The notes below the pieces were generated by a model. That model made no database searches. It worked only from the letters and a program-made list of their open reading frames with translations, and had not been told where the DNA came from. A stretch of DNA of 64,000 nucleotides from the NCBI RefSeq assembly GCF_008808095.1, contig NZ_CP023396.1, positions 2,745,501 to 2,809,500 on the forward strand, given 5' to 3'. Made by a program: the position numbers and the translations under genes. This DNA comes from Pseudoalteromonas ruthenica. Lineage in GTDB: Bacteria; Pseudomonadota; Gammaproteobacteria; Enterobacterales; Alteromonadaceae. Shown one piece after another: positions 55,550 through 63,951 of this stretch; the first letter of the stretch is position 1; every line of letters starts with the position of its first letter.

Positions 55550-56302
55550 TTAAATATCAATGGACACGTTAAGCTGTTTAGCCACATCGCGGGCCAGCTT
55601 TTTCACCCCGGCACCATCATTGATAAGCGTGGCTTGCACAGCGAATTGCAGTGCGTAGCCTAAATTGTGCTGGCTCTGCTCGAGCTTGGCCGCTATGGCA
55701 TACAGCTTGCCGCCCACCACTTCACTCCCTGACCAATCCTGCGTAAGTAGCTGCGCAATCAAGCGGTGCATCACCAAAGCAATACCACTGTCGCTGACTG
55801 CTTCTGCCCCCTTGTTGAGGTAGTAGTTGCCTTCGTCATAGAGCTGATCGATTAAGAACGTGGGCCAATGCTTGGTGTTAAATGCCGTTGGCAGTGGCTG
55901 CTTTTGCTCGACCATTAACGGCAATAGCTCGAGCACAGCATCCCAGCGCTTGAGGTCTACCAGCCAAATAAACACCCATGCCAACACCGTATTAGGGAAG
56001 TTGTGGCCGCTGAGGCGGTACTCGTTTACGTAAGCCAAGTATTCGTTTCGCTCGAGCGCTTCGCTTTTGTAGCTGGCTTTATCTGCCACATCGTCAATTG
56101 TTTTTAATTGGCCTAAATCCGACTCAATAGCCGCTTTAAAGAACTCGTAGCGACTGGGGCCGTCATCGGCTACCGCCTGCTTGTCTTGAGCGGGTGACTC
56201 AGGTGCTGGGGTACTGTTTGCCGGTGCCGCTTTGTTGTCAGCCTCTTGCCGCGCTTGCTTTTGTGCAGCAGCTTTCGCGAGTGCCTTTTTAACTAAACTC
56301 AT
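55550..56302 (-). CDS. Terminase small subunit gpM
   Basis: The 250-residue protein has a lysine/alanine-rich N-terminal part (KKALAKAAAQKQARQEAD) and a helical core with SRYEFFKAAIESDLGQLKTIDDVADKASYKSEALERNEYLAYVNEYR, matching the P2 gpM family of cos-binding terminase subunits. It partners gpP encoded on the other side of gpO. Confidence 0.88.
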   Translation of the reverse strand: MSLVKKALAKAAAQKQARQEADNKAAPANSTPAPESPAQDKQAVADDGPSRYEFFKAAIESDLGQLKTIDDVADKASYKSEALERNEYLAYVNEYRLSGHNFPNTVLAWVFIWLVDLKRWDAVLELLPLMVEQKQPLPTAFNTKHWPTFLIDQLYDEGNYYLNKGAEAVSDSGIALVMHRLIAQLLTQDWSGSEVVGGKLYAIAAKLEQSQHNLGYALQFAVQATLINDGAGVKKLARDVAKQLNVSIDI

Positions 56303-56378
56303 TTAGGAATGCTCCACTTGGATGAAAAAGGACGCCCGCCCCACGGTTTGGTTAGGGCGCCAACCTGCGCTGCTCTCG

Positions 56379-57416
56379 TTAAACCCAGGCAGTACCGTCA
56401 GCGTTTGGCCACTTCACATTGGCAGACTCAAAAAAGGCTATCTTTTCTAAATCTTCCACGTAGTAACAATCGTTGCGGCTTTGGAAATCCTCTACGCGCT
56501 TTTTCTTGTGGTTGTCTTCAACATGGGTGCGCGTTGACCCCTCTTGCACGTAGTGGCTCAAGTTGTCGAAGCTGGTGACCACAATGCCGCGCTCAGGGAA
56601 AAACGGCACTTTGTAAGTTGGCAAACCGCCATAGGTGTCAATAACCTGTTGCAACTCGATTTTGGTTTTTTCACTTGGCGTGTGTGCCTGCTTGGCATAT
56701 AACTTGTTCTTGTCGTGGGCCAGCAGCTCATCACCGATGATGGCTACTAAACCAACACGCTTATGCTGTGGGATCGCTTGAATCAAATCATGCACTGCTT
56801 GGTCTAGGTTCTCGTAGTCCCCACCGGCACCAATGCGTATTTCGTTCGCTGTTGCACCTTCGCTGATTGCACGTTCTGGTGCGTCATTGCGAACATGCTG
56901 TAACCAACCAATGTTTACGTCTTCCAGCATCGGATAGGTAGCAAGGTTGGTTGCTGCGGCAGCAGTGGTGCCGTTCCAACCAATTTTGATGATATCGAGC
57001 GCAATAGCTTGCTTAACGTGGTTTCGATAGCGATTAGCAAAATCGGGGAACTTGGACCACTGATCCATCTTTTGCCAGGTAATGTGCACATCACATTCAA
57101 CTGGTTCACAGCGGTACTCGCGCGGTTTCAAGCCAGACACATCACGGGTTTGGCGCTCTTTCGAGTCATCATTTTCAACACCAGCGCGGCCAGTAACCCC
57201 GCCGTTGACGCTCATGATCACCGATTGGCCAACAATATCGTCAACAAACGCGGTGTTGATCATCTGGAGGAACTCAGCAGATTCATACACGCCATCGTAA
57301 AGCTTTTGCTCAATGGTTGGTTCTACATTGAATTGCTCCGACATAGATGCCACGCCGTAATTGGTAGCCATACCAGCCAACACGGCAACGAATAATTGTG
57401 AGGTACGTTTTTTCAT
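56379..57416 (-). CDS. Major capsid protein gpN
   Basis: The 345-residue protein belongs to the P2 capsid family: an N-terminal MKKRTSQLFVAVLAGMATNYGVAS (removed during maturation in P2), an HK97-fold body and a conserved HTPSEKTKIELQQVIDTYGGLP and PFFPERGIVVTSFDNLSHYVQEGSTRT. It follows the scaffold gene, 31 bases downstream. Confidence 0.93.
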   Translation of the reverse strand: MKKRTSQLFVAVLAGMATNYGVASMSEQFNVEPTIEQKLYDGVYESAEFLQMINTAFVDDIVGQSVIMSVNGGVTGRAGVENDDSKERQTRDVSGLKPREYRCEPVECDVHITWQKMDQWSKFPDFANRYRNHVKQAIALDIIKIGWNGTTAAAATNLATYPMLEDVNIGWLQHVRNDAPERAISEGATANEIRIGAGGDYENLDQAVHDLIQAIPQHKRVGLVAIIGDELLAHDKNKLYAKQAHTPSEKTKIELQQVIDTYGGLPTYKVPFFPERGIVVTSFDNLSHYVQEGSTRTHVEDNHKKKRVEDFQSRNDCYYVEDLEKIAFFESANVKWPNADGTAWV

Positions 57417-57447
57417 AATCTTTCCTAACTAATTTGGTTGGGTTGGC

Positions 57448-58377
57448 TTACAGTAAATTTGCGTACTGTGCGTTATCGCCTTCGGGATCTTCTTCTGAGT
57501 CCGTCGTATCTGAATGCTCTTCAGCCGATAGCTTTTCCAATTTGCTGTTCAAATCAGCCAGCGCCTGCTTGGTGCTTGCCAACTCTTGCTTCACTTGTGC
57601 AAACTCGGTGTTTTCCTCTTTATCGCCTGGCTCGTCTTCAGCGCCTTCTTCATCGCCCTGTTGAGCAAAGTGCTTTTCGAGCTTGTCTGTTTTGTCAGAC
57701 AAGGTTTTGATTTGGGTGCTTAGATTAAGTAGCGGTTCGCCCAGCGCGTCTTTCATCGCTTGTGCTAAATCTTCTTTTTTCATGTCGGGGTCATCCTTTG
57801 TTGAAAACAGTTTTTTAAAAAATCCGGGAGTGTCGGCGCTAGGTTGCTCGGGCTCTTCAAGCTGAAAGTTAACGGTAATAGGGGTAACATCCTTGTCGGC
57901 TCCTTCGCTTACCTGGTCTTTATTCTGTTCTTTTGAAAACTTCACACGGTCGGTGTAACAGCTGGCGGGGTAATCGGTGACAGCCAGACCGACCAAGTAG
58001 GTTTTATCGGTGCCCCGGAAGTTGCGGTTAATCTCAATGCTGAAATACACCGCTTGGTCGGCTTGGTTAAGCTGCACGAATGACGCATTGGGAGCGAGTA
58101 CGGCATATAGACACAGTACCCCGTCGTTATTTTTCTTCGCATCAACACTGAGCACATCACCAAGCATGCCAGGGATATCAACATTACTGAGGTTTTTCGC
58201 CGCCCAGCCTGACCAATCACGTTCGTGGTCTAAATTGATGCGGGCGCCATACATTGCAGGGTTGTAAGTCTCGACAATATCTAAGATATCCTGCTCGGAA
58301 ATCTCGCGGCCATCCACGGTCAAACCTTCTGCTGCTATTGATAATGGTTTGGTGCGTAACTGGCTGTTTTGTGGCAT
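57448..58377 (-). CDS. Capsid scaffold and maturation protease gpO
   Basis: The 309-residue protein has an N-terminal serine protease with the triad candidates Asp22, His51 and Ser113 (VDGRE, LDHERDW, VYFSIEI), corresponding to the P2 gpO protease, and a C-terminal acidic scaffold coiled coil (about 205-295). AAAGGTAA precedes the ATG. It is the first gene of the leftward late operon and diverges from gpP. Confidence 0.92.
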   Translation of the reverse strand: MPQNSQLRTKPLSIAAEGLTVDGREISEQDILDIVETYNPAMYGARINLDHERDWSGWAAKNLSNVDIPGMLGDVLSVDAKKNNDGVLCLYAVLAPNASFVQLNQADQAVYFSIEINRNFRGTDKTYLVGLAVTDYPASCYTDRVKFSKEQNKDQVSEGADKDVTPITVNFQLEEPEQPSADTPGFFKKLFSTKDDPDMKKEDLAQAMKDALGEPLLNLSTQIKTLSDKTDKLEKHFAQQGDEEGAEDEPGDKEENTEFAQVKQELASTKQALADLNSKLEKLSAEEHSDTTDSEEDPEGDNAQYANLL

Positions 58378-58581
58378 GGGCGGGTTACCTTTAAAAACTT
58401 TACAAATGCAATAAATGCTCTAAATTTGATTGCAGTTTGCCCCGCCTTTGGTCACCTTGCCATTTTTTTAATCTTTTGAAATTCCTATATTTTTGTTCTA
58501 GGTGGCACTAGGATTTTAAGCGCGCGTACTCCTGCTTTTTAGCCTTTAAACTGCCGTTAAGTTTTCCATTCATTGCGGCCC
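58378..58581. other. Divergent late promoter region O/P
   Basis: The 204-base gap between gpO and gpP should contain the two late promoters controlled by the Ogr activator. It is AT-rich, with CTAG-GTGGCA-CTAG (about 58500-58513) as the only visible small repeat. I did not find the classic TGT-N12-ACA Ogr site of P2. Confidence 0.4.
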
Positions 58582-60351
58582 ATGAAACCTAAATACTCCA
58601 CCGAAGTGATTGCCAAAGCGCGTAACTTATATGTGATTGAAGGCTTTACGTTTGACGAAATTGCAGACGTGGAAGGCATGCCCAGTGCGCGCACTATTCG
58701 CCGTTGGTCAGAAAATGAAAACTGGGTGGATATGTGCCCCAGCTTTACTGCGGAAATGGCCTTTGCCAAACGCATTAATGTGCTGGCTGAAAAGGATGAT
58801 AAAAGCGACAGCGACTATAAAGAGTTAGACTTTTGCACCCGCCAACTCGCTGCGCTCAATAAAAGTAAACTGGCCCCGAAGCCAAAAGAGCGAGCACCGG
58901 CGCACAATGATGCTGGCAACAACAGCAGTTCAAGCAACAAGAAAGGCAAAAAGAAGAAGGTTAAAAACGATTGCTCAAGCATCACTATTGAGCAACTTGA
59001 AGAGCTCGCGCAGGAACTACTCTACCCGCACCAACTACATTGGCTCGATAATCAGGATCACCGCCAACGCTTTATATTAAAACCGCGTCAAATTGGCGCC
59101 ACGTTCTACTTTGCGTTTGAAGCGTTTTACGATGCGCTGAAAAGCGGGCGCAACAAAATCTTTATTTCTGCATCGCGCGACCAGGCAGAGATATTTAAAG
59201 CCAACATCATCGCCATGGTGCGTGAATACTTTGGCATTGAACTCAGCGGCTCGCCCTTGGTACTTAACTACCATGGCAAAACCATCAAGCTGGTGTTTAA
59301 AAGTACCAATGCGCGCACGGCTCAGTCAGACTCAGGTGACTTGTATATTGACGAAGTATTTTGGATACCCAAATACAAAGAACTTCGCAAGCTGGCCCAG
59401 GCGATGGCAACGCATGCGCATTACCGCATTACTTACTTTTCTACCCCCTCAGTCACAAGCCATGAAGCATACGATCATTGGAACGGTAAATGGTATCGCA
59501 AAACCAAAGCCTGTAATGATCCTGAATTTGCCATTGATGTTAGCCATAAAGCATTAAAAGACGGGGTGCTGTGTGATGATGGCATTTGGCGGCAAATGCT
59601 CACTGTGTACGATGTGGTTGAATCTGGCTTTGACCGTATCAGTATTGACGTACTCGAAAATGAATACTCACAAGAAGAGTTCGATAACCTCTTTATGTGT
59701 AAGTTCATTGATGATGCGCACTCAGCATTTAGTCTCAAACAGCTCATGGCCTGTGTGGGCGACTCATCAAAGTGGAAGGATTACAACAGTGAATGGGAAC
59801 GGCCCTTTGCAATGAAGCCCGTACTCATTGGTTTTGACCCCGCCCGCACCCGAGACAAGGCCAGCGTGGCAGTACTCAGCATGCCACAATCCGGTGAGAA
59901 ATTCCGCTTACTAGAAACCCTTGATTTAAGCGGCAATGACTTCGAAGCCATGGCCGCAGAAATAAAGCTACTCACTGACAAATACAACGTGCAACACATT
60001 GGCGTTGACACCACAGGCATTGGCTATGGTGTGTGGGAAATGATCACCAAGTTCTACCCACAAGCTGAGCCCATTTATTACAACCCACAGATCAAAGCAC
60101 GCATGGTAATGAAAGCACTGAACGTAATTAAGAACGGACGCTTTGAATATGATAAAGACGCTGTGGCCGTTGCCAGTAGTTTTATCAATATCCGCAAAAA
60201 AGTAGTGGGCGATCAAGTCACATACGCCAGTAACCGCAGCGCTGAAATAGGCCACGCCGATATTGCGTGGGCCATTATGCACGCCATGATTTTTGAACCA
60301 TTAGACGGTAACAGTTCTAGCCGTCAAACCTCTGTAGGAATAGCCGCCTAA
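58582..60351 (+). CDS. Terminase ATPase subunit gpP
   Basis: The 589-residue large terminase has an N-terminal helix-turn-helix-like part (SARTIRRWSENENW), the ATPase loop LKPRQIGATFYFAFEAF, Walker B-like DLYIDEVFW and the nuclease region IGFDPARTRDKASVAVL with an acidic cluster, all as in P2 gpP. ATG 58582 is used rather than the upstream TTG. It overlaps the portal start by 1 base. Confidence 0.93.
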   Translation: MKPKYSTEVIAKARNLYVIEGFTFDEIADVEGMPSARTIRRWSENENWVDMCPSFTAEMAFAKRINVLAEKDDKSDSDYKELDFCTRQLAALNKSKLAPKPKERAPAHNDAGNNSSSSNKKGKKKKVKNDCSSITIEQLEELAQELLYPHQLHWLDNQDHRQRFILKPRQIGATFYFAFEAFYDALKSGRNKIFISASRDQAEIFKANIIAMVREYFGIELSGSPLVLNYHGKTIKLVFKSTNARTAQSDSGDLYIDEVFWIPKYKELRKLAQAMATHAHYRITYFSTPSVTSHEAYDHWNGKWYRKTKACNDPEFAIDVSHKALKDGVLCDDGIWRQMLTVYDVVESGFDRISIDVLENEYSQEEFDNLFMCKFIDDAHSAFSLKQLMACVGDSSKWKDYNSEWERPFAMKPVLIGFDPARTRDKASVAVLSMPQSGEKFRLLETLDLSGNDFEAMAAEIKLLTDKYNVQHIGVDTTGIGYGVWEMITKFYPQAEPIYYNPQIKARMVMKALNVIKNGRFEYDKDAVAVASSFINIRKKVVGDQVTYASNRSAEIGHADIAWAIMHAMIFEPLDGNSSSRQTSVGIAA

Positions 60352-61412
60352 TGAAACCTAAACTTTCTGTAATAGCGGGCCAAGTCCCACAATATAAACA
60401 AACTAACAATAGCAGTGTGGGCTTTAGCTTTGGTGACCCTGAACCCTGCCTGGATAATCGTTTAACCAATTACATAGGTGTGTTTGCTAATACGGATGGC
60501 ATTTACGCGCCGCCAATCAGCTTGCACGGTTTGATAAAACTGCTGCATGTGAACGCTCAGCACGCGCCCATTTTGTACTTTAAGCGCAACATGATCCTGA
60601 AATGGTTGAAACCAAGCGCTTTTGTAAGTCGCAAAACATTGGGGAAGTTTGCCTTTGATTACTTATGGTCGGGCAATAGTTATTTGCAAGTCGTGAGGAA
60701 CCGCTTGGGCGGCGTTCTAAAACTCAAGCACCTACCCTCAATCACGATGCGTTATACCACTGAATCAGGTGTATATGCCCAAATTCGTAGCGATGGCAGC
60801 GTTACTCGCTTTAAAAAAGGCGAAGTAATACAAATCAAAGAGTATGACCCGAGCCAAGGAATCTATGGCATACCCCAATACTATGGTGGCATTCAAAGTG
60901 CCTTGCTCAATGAAGATGCCACGTTGTTTAGGCGCCGCTATTACAAGAACGGTGCACACATGGGTTTTATTTTCTCGATGGCCGACCCTAACCTTTCGCA
61001 TGAAGATGAGGGAAAGCTAAAAGAAGCCATTAAAAATTCAAAAGGCGTGGGCAATTTCCGCAGTTTGTTTTTCAATAACCGTAGCGGTAAAACCGATGCT
61101 GACAAAGCCATTAAGATTACCCCCGTTGGCGATATCTCTACCAAGGATGAATTTGAACGTATCAAGCGCATTACCCTAAACGATATGCTTTCAATGCACC
61201 GCGCACAAGAAGCATTGAGCGGGCAAAGCTCTGGCGACTCGGCGGGGTTCGGTAACTTAGACCGAATTACCTCGGCATATTACAACAATGAGGTGGTGCC
61301 CTTGCAGCAAGATATTTTGCAAATAAACGATTACCTCCCCCGCTCTGCTCACATTGGTTTCGATGTGCCGGCCTACAGCGATTTACTTAACACACCTGAT
61401 GAAAAGGACTAA
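60351..61412 (+). CDS. Portal protein gpQ
   Basis: The 353-residue protein matches the P2 portal family, with PISLHGLIKLLHVNAQHAPILYFKRNMI near the N-terminus and the helical crown containing LNDMLSMHRAQEALSGQSSGDSAGFGNLDR. It forms the dodecameric DNA gate. The TAATG overlap with gpP indicates coupling. Confidence 0.92.
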   Translation: MKPKLSVIAGQVPQYKQTNNSSVGFSFGDPEPCLDNRLTNYIGVFANTDGIYAPPISLHGLIKLLHVNAQHAPILYFKRNMILKWLKPSAFVSRKTLGKFAFDYLWSGNSYLQVVRNRLGGVLKLKHLPSITMRYTTESGVYAQIRSDGSVTRFKKGEVIQIKEYDPSQGIYGIPQYYGGIQSALLNEDATLFRRRYYKNGAHMGFIFSMADPNLSHEDEGKLKEAIKNSKGVGNFRSLFFNNRSGKTDADKAIKITPVGDISTKDEFERIKRITLNDMLSMHRAQEALSGQSSGDSAGFGNLDRITSAYYNNEVVPLQQDILQINDYLPRSAHIGFDVPAYSDLLNTPDEKD

Positions 61413-61414
61413 CC

Positions 61415-61741
61415 GTGAGTTGGATTGATATTGTTGCCTTTATCAAACAATGGGGGCGCTTGGGCTTTATTTGCTTAGCGGCCGCAGCTATTCAAATGTA
61501 CTTGAGCGGTAAGCGCTTTACGTACTTCCATTACTTTATGTCAGTACTGATTGCGATATTTGCTGCTTACCTGGCAGCAAGCTTTTGTGATTGGCGCGGC
61601 TTTGATGAGAATTTAAAGACCGGGGTTATTGGCGTGACCGCCTATGCCGCCCCGCATATTTTGGAGGGGTTCGATAAACTGGTGAAGCTATTCAGTAAAG
61701 ATCCCCATTCGTTTTTTAAATTATTTGCGAGGGCTAAATAA
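61415..61741 (+). CDS. Putative holin, two or three membrane helices
   Basis: The 108-residue protein begins with GTG and has membrane segments at about 15-30, 37-58 and possibly 70-85, with a charged C-terminus (KDPHSFFKLFARAK). Length and layout are typical of phage holins, and a second membrane protein follows directly. Which is the holin and which an accessory or antiholin cannot be decided. Confidence 0.65.
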   Translation: MSWIDIVAFIKQWGRLGFICLAAAAIQMYLSGKRFTYFHYFMSVLIAIFAAYLAASFCDWRGFDENLKTGVIGVTAYAAPHILEGFDKLVKLFSKDPHSFFKLFARAK

Positions 61742-62193
61742 TGGGATGGATTTCGAAAGTATTGGGATTTCTAACGAATCCCATTGCCGACCTAACAGGC
61801 AGCTATCGTGAGCGTAAACGCATTGCAGCCGAAACAGCTGCCAACATAGCCACCGCTGAAGGTGAGCTAAAAGTAGCTCGCCTTAAAGCGAAAACGCGGC
61901 GCATTGAAAACCAAGAAAACAATGATACCGACTATGACCTCATTGTGCTTAAGAACCGCGCCACCTCATTAATGGATGAGTTTGTTATTCTGGTTTTCTT
62001 AGGGCTATTTCTCGCGCACTTTGTTCCGTCACTCCAGTCTTATATGCAAGGCGGATGGAAAGCCATGGGATATGAGGGCGCGCCCTGGTACTTTGAGTTT
62101 GCAGTCGTTGGCATACTGGTAAGTACACTCGGACTGATGCGATTATTTAGAGTCTTCTTTGAACGGCTAAAACCCACGCGCGCCCCAGTCTAA
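61741..62193 (+). CDS. 3TM-type holin-like protein
   Basis: The 150-residue protein has an amphipathic N-terminus (SKVLGFLTNPIADLTGSYRERKRIAAETAANIATAEGELKVARL), then hydrophobic helices around 85-105 and 120-140. This is the layout of 3TM holin-like phage/GTA proteins. Its ATG overlaps the upstream stop. The 3' end overlaps the convergent PapB-like gene by 27 bases. Confidence 0.7.
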   Translation: MGWISKVLGFLTNPIADLTGSYRERKRIAAETAANIATAEGELKVARLKAKTRRIENQENNDTDYDLIVLKNRATSLMDEFVILVFLGLFLAHFVPSLQSYMQGGWKAMGYEGAPWYFEFAVVGILVSTLGLMRLFRVFFERLKPTRAPV

Positions 62194-62430
62194 CTCCTTT
62201 ATTTCTTCGACAACGGCGGCTACTTGGTTTAGCCGCTCAGCCCCACGTTTCACGTTTTGCGCTGGTACGTTATTTAACAATGCTGCATCGGCTTGCTTCA
62301 TACCACGCACATAGTGATCGACGAGTGCTGCGCGTACATCCTCACTGGCTATTTTAGTTAACCTGAAAAGTAACTCTAAGCGCTCAAGGCTTAATTGTCC
62401 TTTGTGGAGATAATTCATAAAAGTAATCAC
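62167..62430 (-). CDS. PapB/KorA-like helix-turn-helix regulator
   Basis: The 87-residue protein aligns in pattern with the PapB family: LERLELLFRLTKIASEDVRAALVDHYVRGMKQADAALLNNVPAQNVKRGAERL, in which GMKQADAA corresponds to the helix-turn-helix start. PapB-type regulators bind DNA cooperatively. It may control the neighbouring regulatory region, which holds a repeated TGACATAGCC motif. It is convergent with the holin-like gene. Confidence 0.7.
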   Translation of the reverse strand: MITFMNYLHKGQLSLERLELLFRLTKIASEDVRAALVDHYVRGMKQADAALLNNVPAQNVKRGAERLNQVAAVVEEIKELDWGARGF

Positions 62431-62685
62431 TTAACTGATTATTAATATTCATTTTAGCAATACGACGTATTGAACACCAGATACATGGCTGCAATGTCCT
62501 GTGATTGTCATAGCGTGTCACAGCTTTGACATAGCCGATCCATTTCACTGTTCTTTTAGATCCTTTCAGATCAACGGATAGGGCCAAATACCCATTTCAT
62601 TGGCTATGTCAAAATGATCACTTTTTTGTGCGAAAGCGGAAGGCGAGGAGGAGTGATTTTTTCGAGCTTTTGAATGTCGCTAATA
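62431..62685. promoter_or_regulatory. Regulatory region with TGACATAGCC repeats
   Basis: TTTGACATAGCC (62525-62536) and GGCTATGTCAAA (62602-62613) are perfect 12-base inverted copies; TTGTCATAGCG (62505-62515) is a variant, and TGACATAGCCG recurs at the dam-gene start (63946-63956). The spacing suggests operators for a phage regulator. A 204-base minus ORF across it shows no support. Confidence 0.5.
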
Positions 62686-62719
62686 TTGGTGGATTGCCAA
62701 ATACTGTATATAATCACAG
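62686..62719 (+). promoter_or_regulatory. ogr promoter with overlapping LexA box
   Basis: TTGGTG (62686-62691), a 17-base spacer and TATAAT (62709-62714) form a sigma-70 promoter. CTGT-ATATAATC-ACAG (62704-62719) is a perfect gammaproteobacterial LexA consensus and covers the -10. The start codon is 33 bases further on. Confidence 0.82.
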
Positions 62720-62752
62720 CATTAATTTTAGGTAAGTAACTGAGGGTGAATT

Positions 62753-62998
62753 ATGGCTAGGGTTTCATGTCCTAACTGTGAAGCAAAGGCGATTGTTACA
62801 TCAAGGGAAAAGCAAACGAATGGCGTTAGTCATTTGTACTGTAGTTGTACCAACTCGAAGGAATGCGGTGCCACGTTCCGAGTAACGCAAAGCTTTGATC
62901 ACTATCTCAACCCGCCAGTACGTAGCACCCAAGACTTAGCCGCCGCCCTCCTTAAAGGCTTACCCAAAGAACAACAGCTAGATTTACTGGGTGTTTAA
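62753..62998 (+). CDS. ogr: Ogr/Delta-type late gene activator
   Basis: The 81-residue zinc protein has Cys6 and Cys9, then 22 residues and Cys32, then Cys38 with GATFRVTQSFDHYL, the fold of P2 Ogr (CPLC ... 22 ... C ... CSATF). Ogr binds upstream of late promoters and recruits RNA polymerase. GAGG lies before the ATG. In P2 ogr follows gpD; here it lies beyond portal and holin genes. Confidence 0.88.
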   Translation: MARVSCPNCEAKAIVTSREKQTNGVSHLYCSCTNSKECGATFRVTQSFDHYLNPPVRSTQDLAAALLKGLPKEQQLDLLGV

Positions 62999-63003
62999 CT
63001 CTT

Positions 63004-63225
63004 TCAAAGCTTGTTTAATTTTTCACTTATCTGCTCTTTGGATAATGGCTTATTGTTAATTTCAGGAGCATATTCAAACACACCATCATCTGAGACTAAT
63101 ACTTTTTCACTTACTCCGGTGCCCACATCGCGAGACATTGCCAAACCTGGCGGGTGAAGAACCTCCCTATTTATACGTTCTATCAACCCCAACTCAGACA
63201 TTTGATTCCAATTAATCGTTTTCAT
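63004..63225 (-). CDS. Small conserved phage protein
   Basis: The 73-residue protein MKTINWNQMSELGLIERINREVLH... resembles short conserved phage proteins that contain LGLIERINREVLHPPGLAMSRDVGTGVS. The function is unknown. It follows the Dam gene by 24 bases on the same strand and is convergent with ogr. Confidence 0.65.
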   Translation of the reverse strand: MKTINWNQMSELGLIERINREVLHPPGLAMSRDVGTGVSEKVLVSDDGVFEYAPEINNKPLSKEQISEKLNKL

Positions 63226-63249
63226 GCTTTTGACTCTCAGTTATTTAAG

Positions 63250-63951
63250 TTAATCGACAGCTAGTAAAGCCGCCAATACTGCTTGCCTTTCTGCTGGCGG
63301 TAACGCTTGATAATTATTTGCCCAACGCTGGGCTTTTCTCTTTATTCGCTGCCTATCTGTATAATTTTCACCGGCATACGTATGATAGTGAATTTCACCT
63401 GGCATGAAGTTGCACCAAACCGTTTCAGTTCTCACACCGCCGCGTGTCATTGCTTGAAAGCTCTTACTCCACCAATCATCCAAAATCTCTGCATATAATT
63501 TATTGTTATATCCTGAGATAATGATTTTTGTCATATCGCTGTCTATGCGTTTAATGGCCGTAAGCAACCTATAGTGATCATCATGAGTTAACTCGTGTTC
63601 ATATCTGGCGTTGCTAGTACGGGTGCTTAGGTAATAAGGCGGATCCAAGTAAATAAGCGTGTTTGGTTTTGCTTGGTAGTTCTCCAAATACTCAATAGTA
63701 CAACCAGTGATCTTTTCTGCACCTGGGTAAACAAACTGCCCTACCATGCAAGGGCTTTTATCAATAACAATGTTATATTCGGCAGGAGCTTTCTTTTTGA
63801 AGATGGCGCCAGTTCCTAAAAACCCCTCTATGTATGTTTCATGCGGCGGCATTAAGTTAATAATGGCCTGATAAACACCACTGCCACCTTTGGCGCCTAA
63901 ATAGCTTTTATGTTCTGATTTGTCTTTCATTTTCATTCCAGCAGCTGACAT
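63250..63951 (-). CDS. DNA adenine methylase (Dam/D12 class)
   Basis: The 233-residue N6-adenine methyltransferase has the SAM motif FLGTGAIF (44-51) with the preceding YLGAKGGSG and the catalytic DPPY (103-106) in LIYLDPPYYLSTR. GATC specificity is not certain. Phage Dam proteins protect DNA from host restriction or alter regulation. The start is ambiguous between 63951 and an ATG 15 bases later. Confidence 0.88.
   Translation of the reverse strand: MSAAGMKMKDKSEHKSYLGAKGGSGVYQAIINLMPPHETYIEGFLGTGAIFKKKAPAEYNIVIDKSPCMVGQFVYPGAEKITGCTIEYLENYQAKPNTLIYLDPPYYLSTRTSNARYEHELTHDDHYRLLTAIKRIDSDMTKIIISGYNNKLYAEILDDWWSKSFQAMTRGGVRTETVWCNFMPGEIHYHTYAGENYTDRQRIKRKAQRWANNYQALPPAERQAVLAALLAVD

Noticed and set aside
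58378..58581. P2-type Ogr binding site TGT-N12-ACA between O and P
   Set aside because: Searching the gap by eye gave no such spaced pair; the phage may use another site.
62500..62525. CRP-like inverted repeat TGTGA ... TCACA
   Set aside because: The half sites are 13 bases apart instead of 6, so it does not fit a CRP site.
62384..62587. 67-codon minus-strand ORF over the regulatory gap
   Set aside because: It overlaps the PapB-like start, contains the inverted operator-like repeat, and has no ribosome site.
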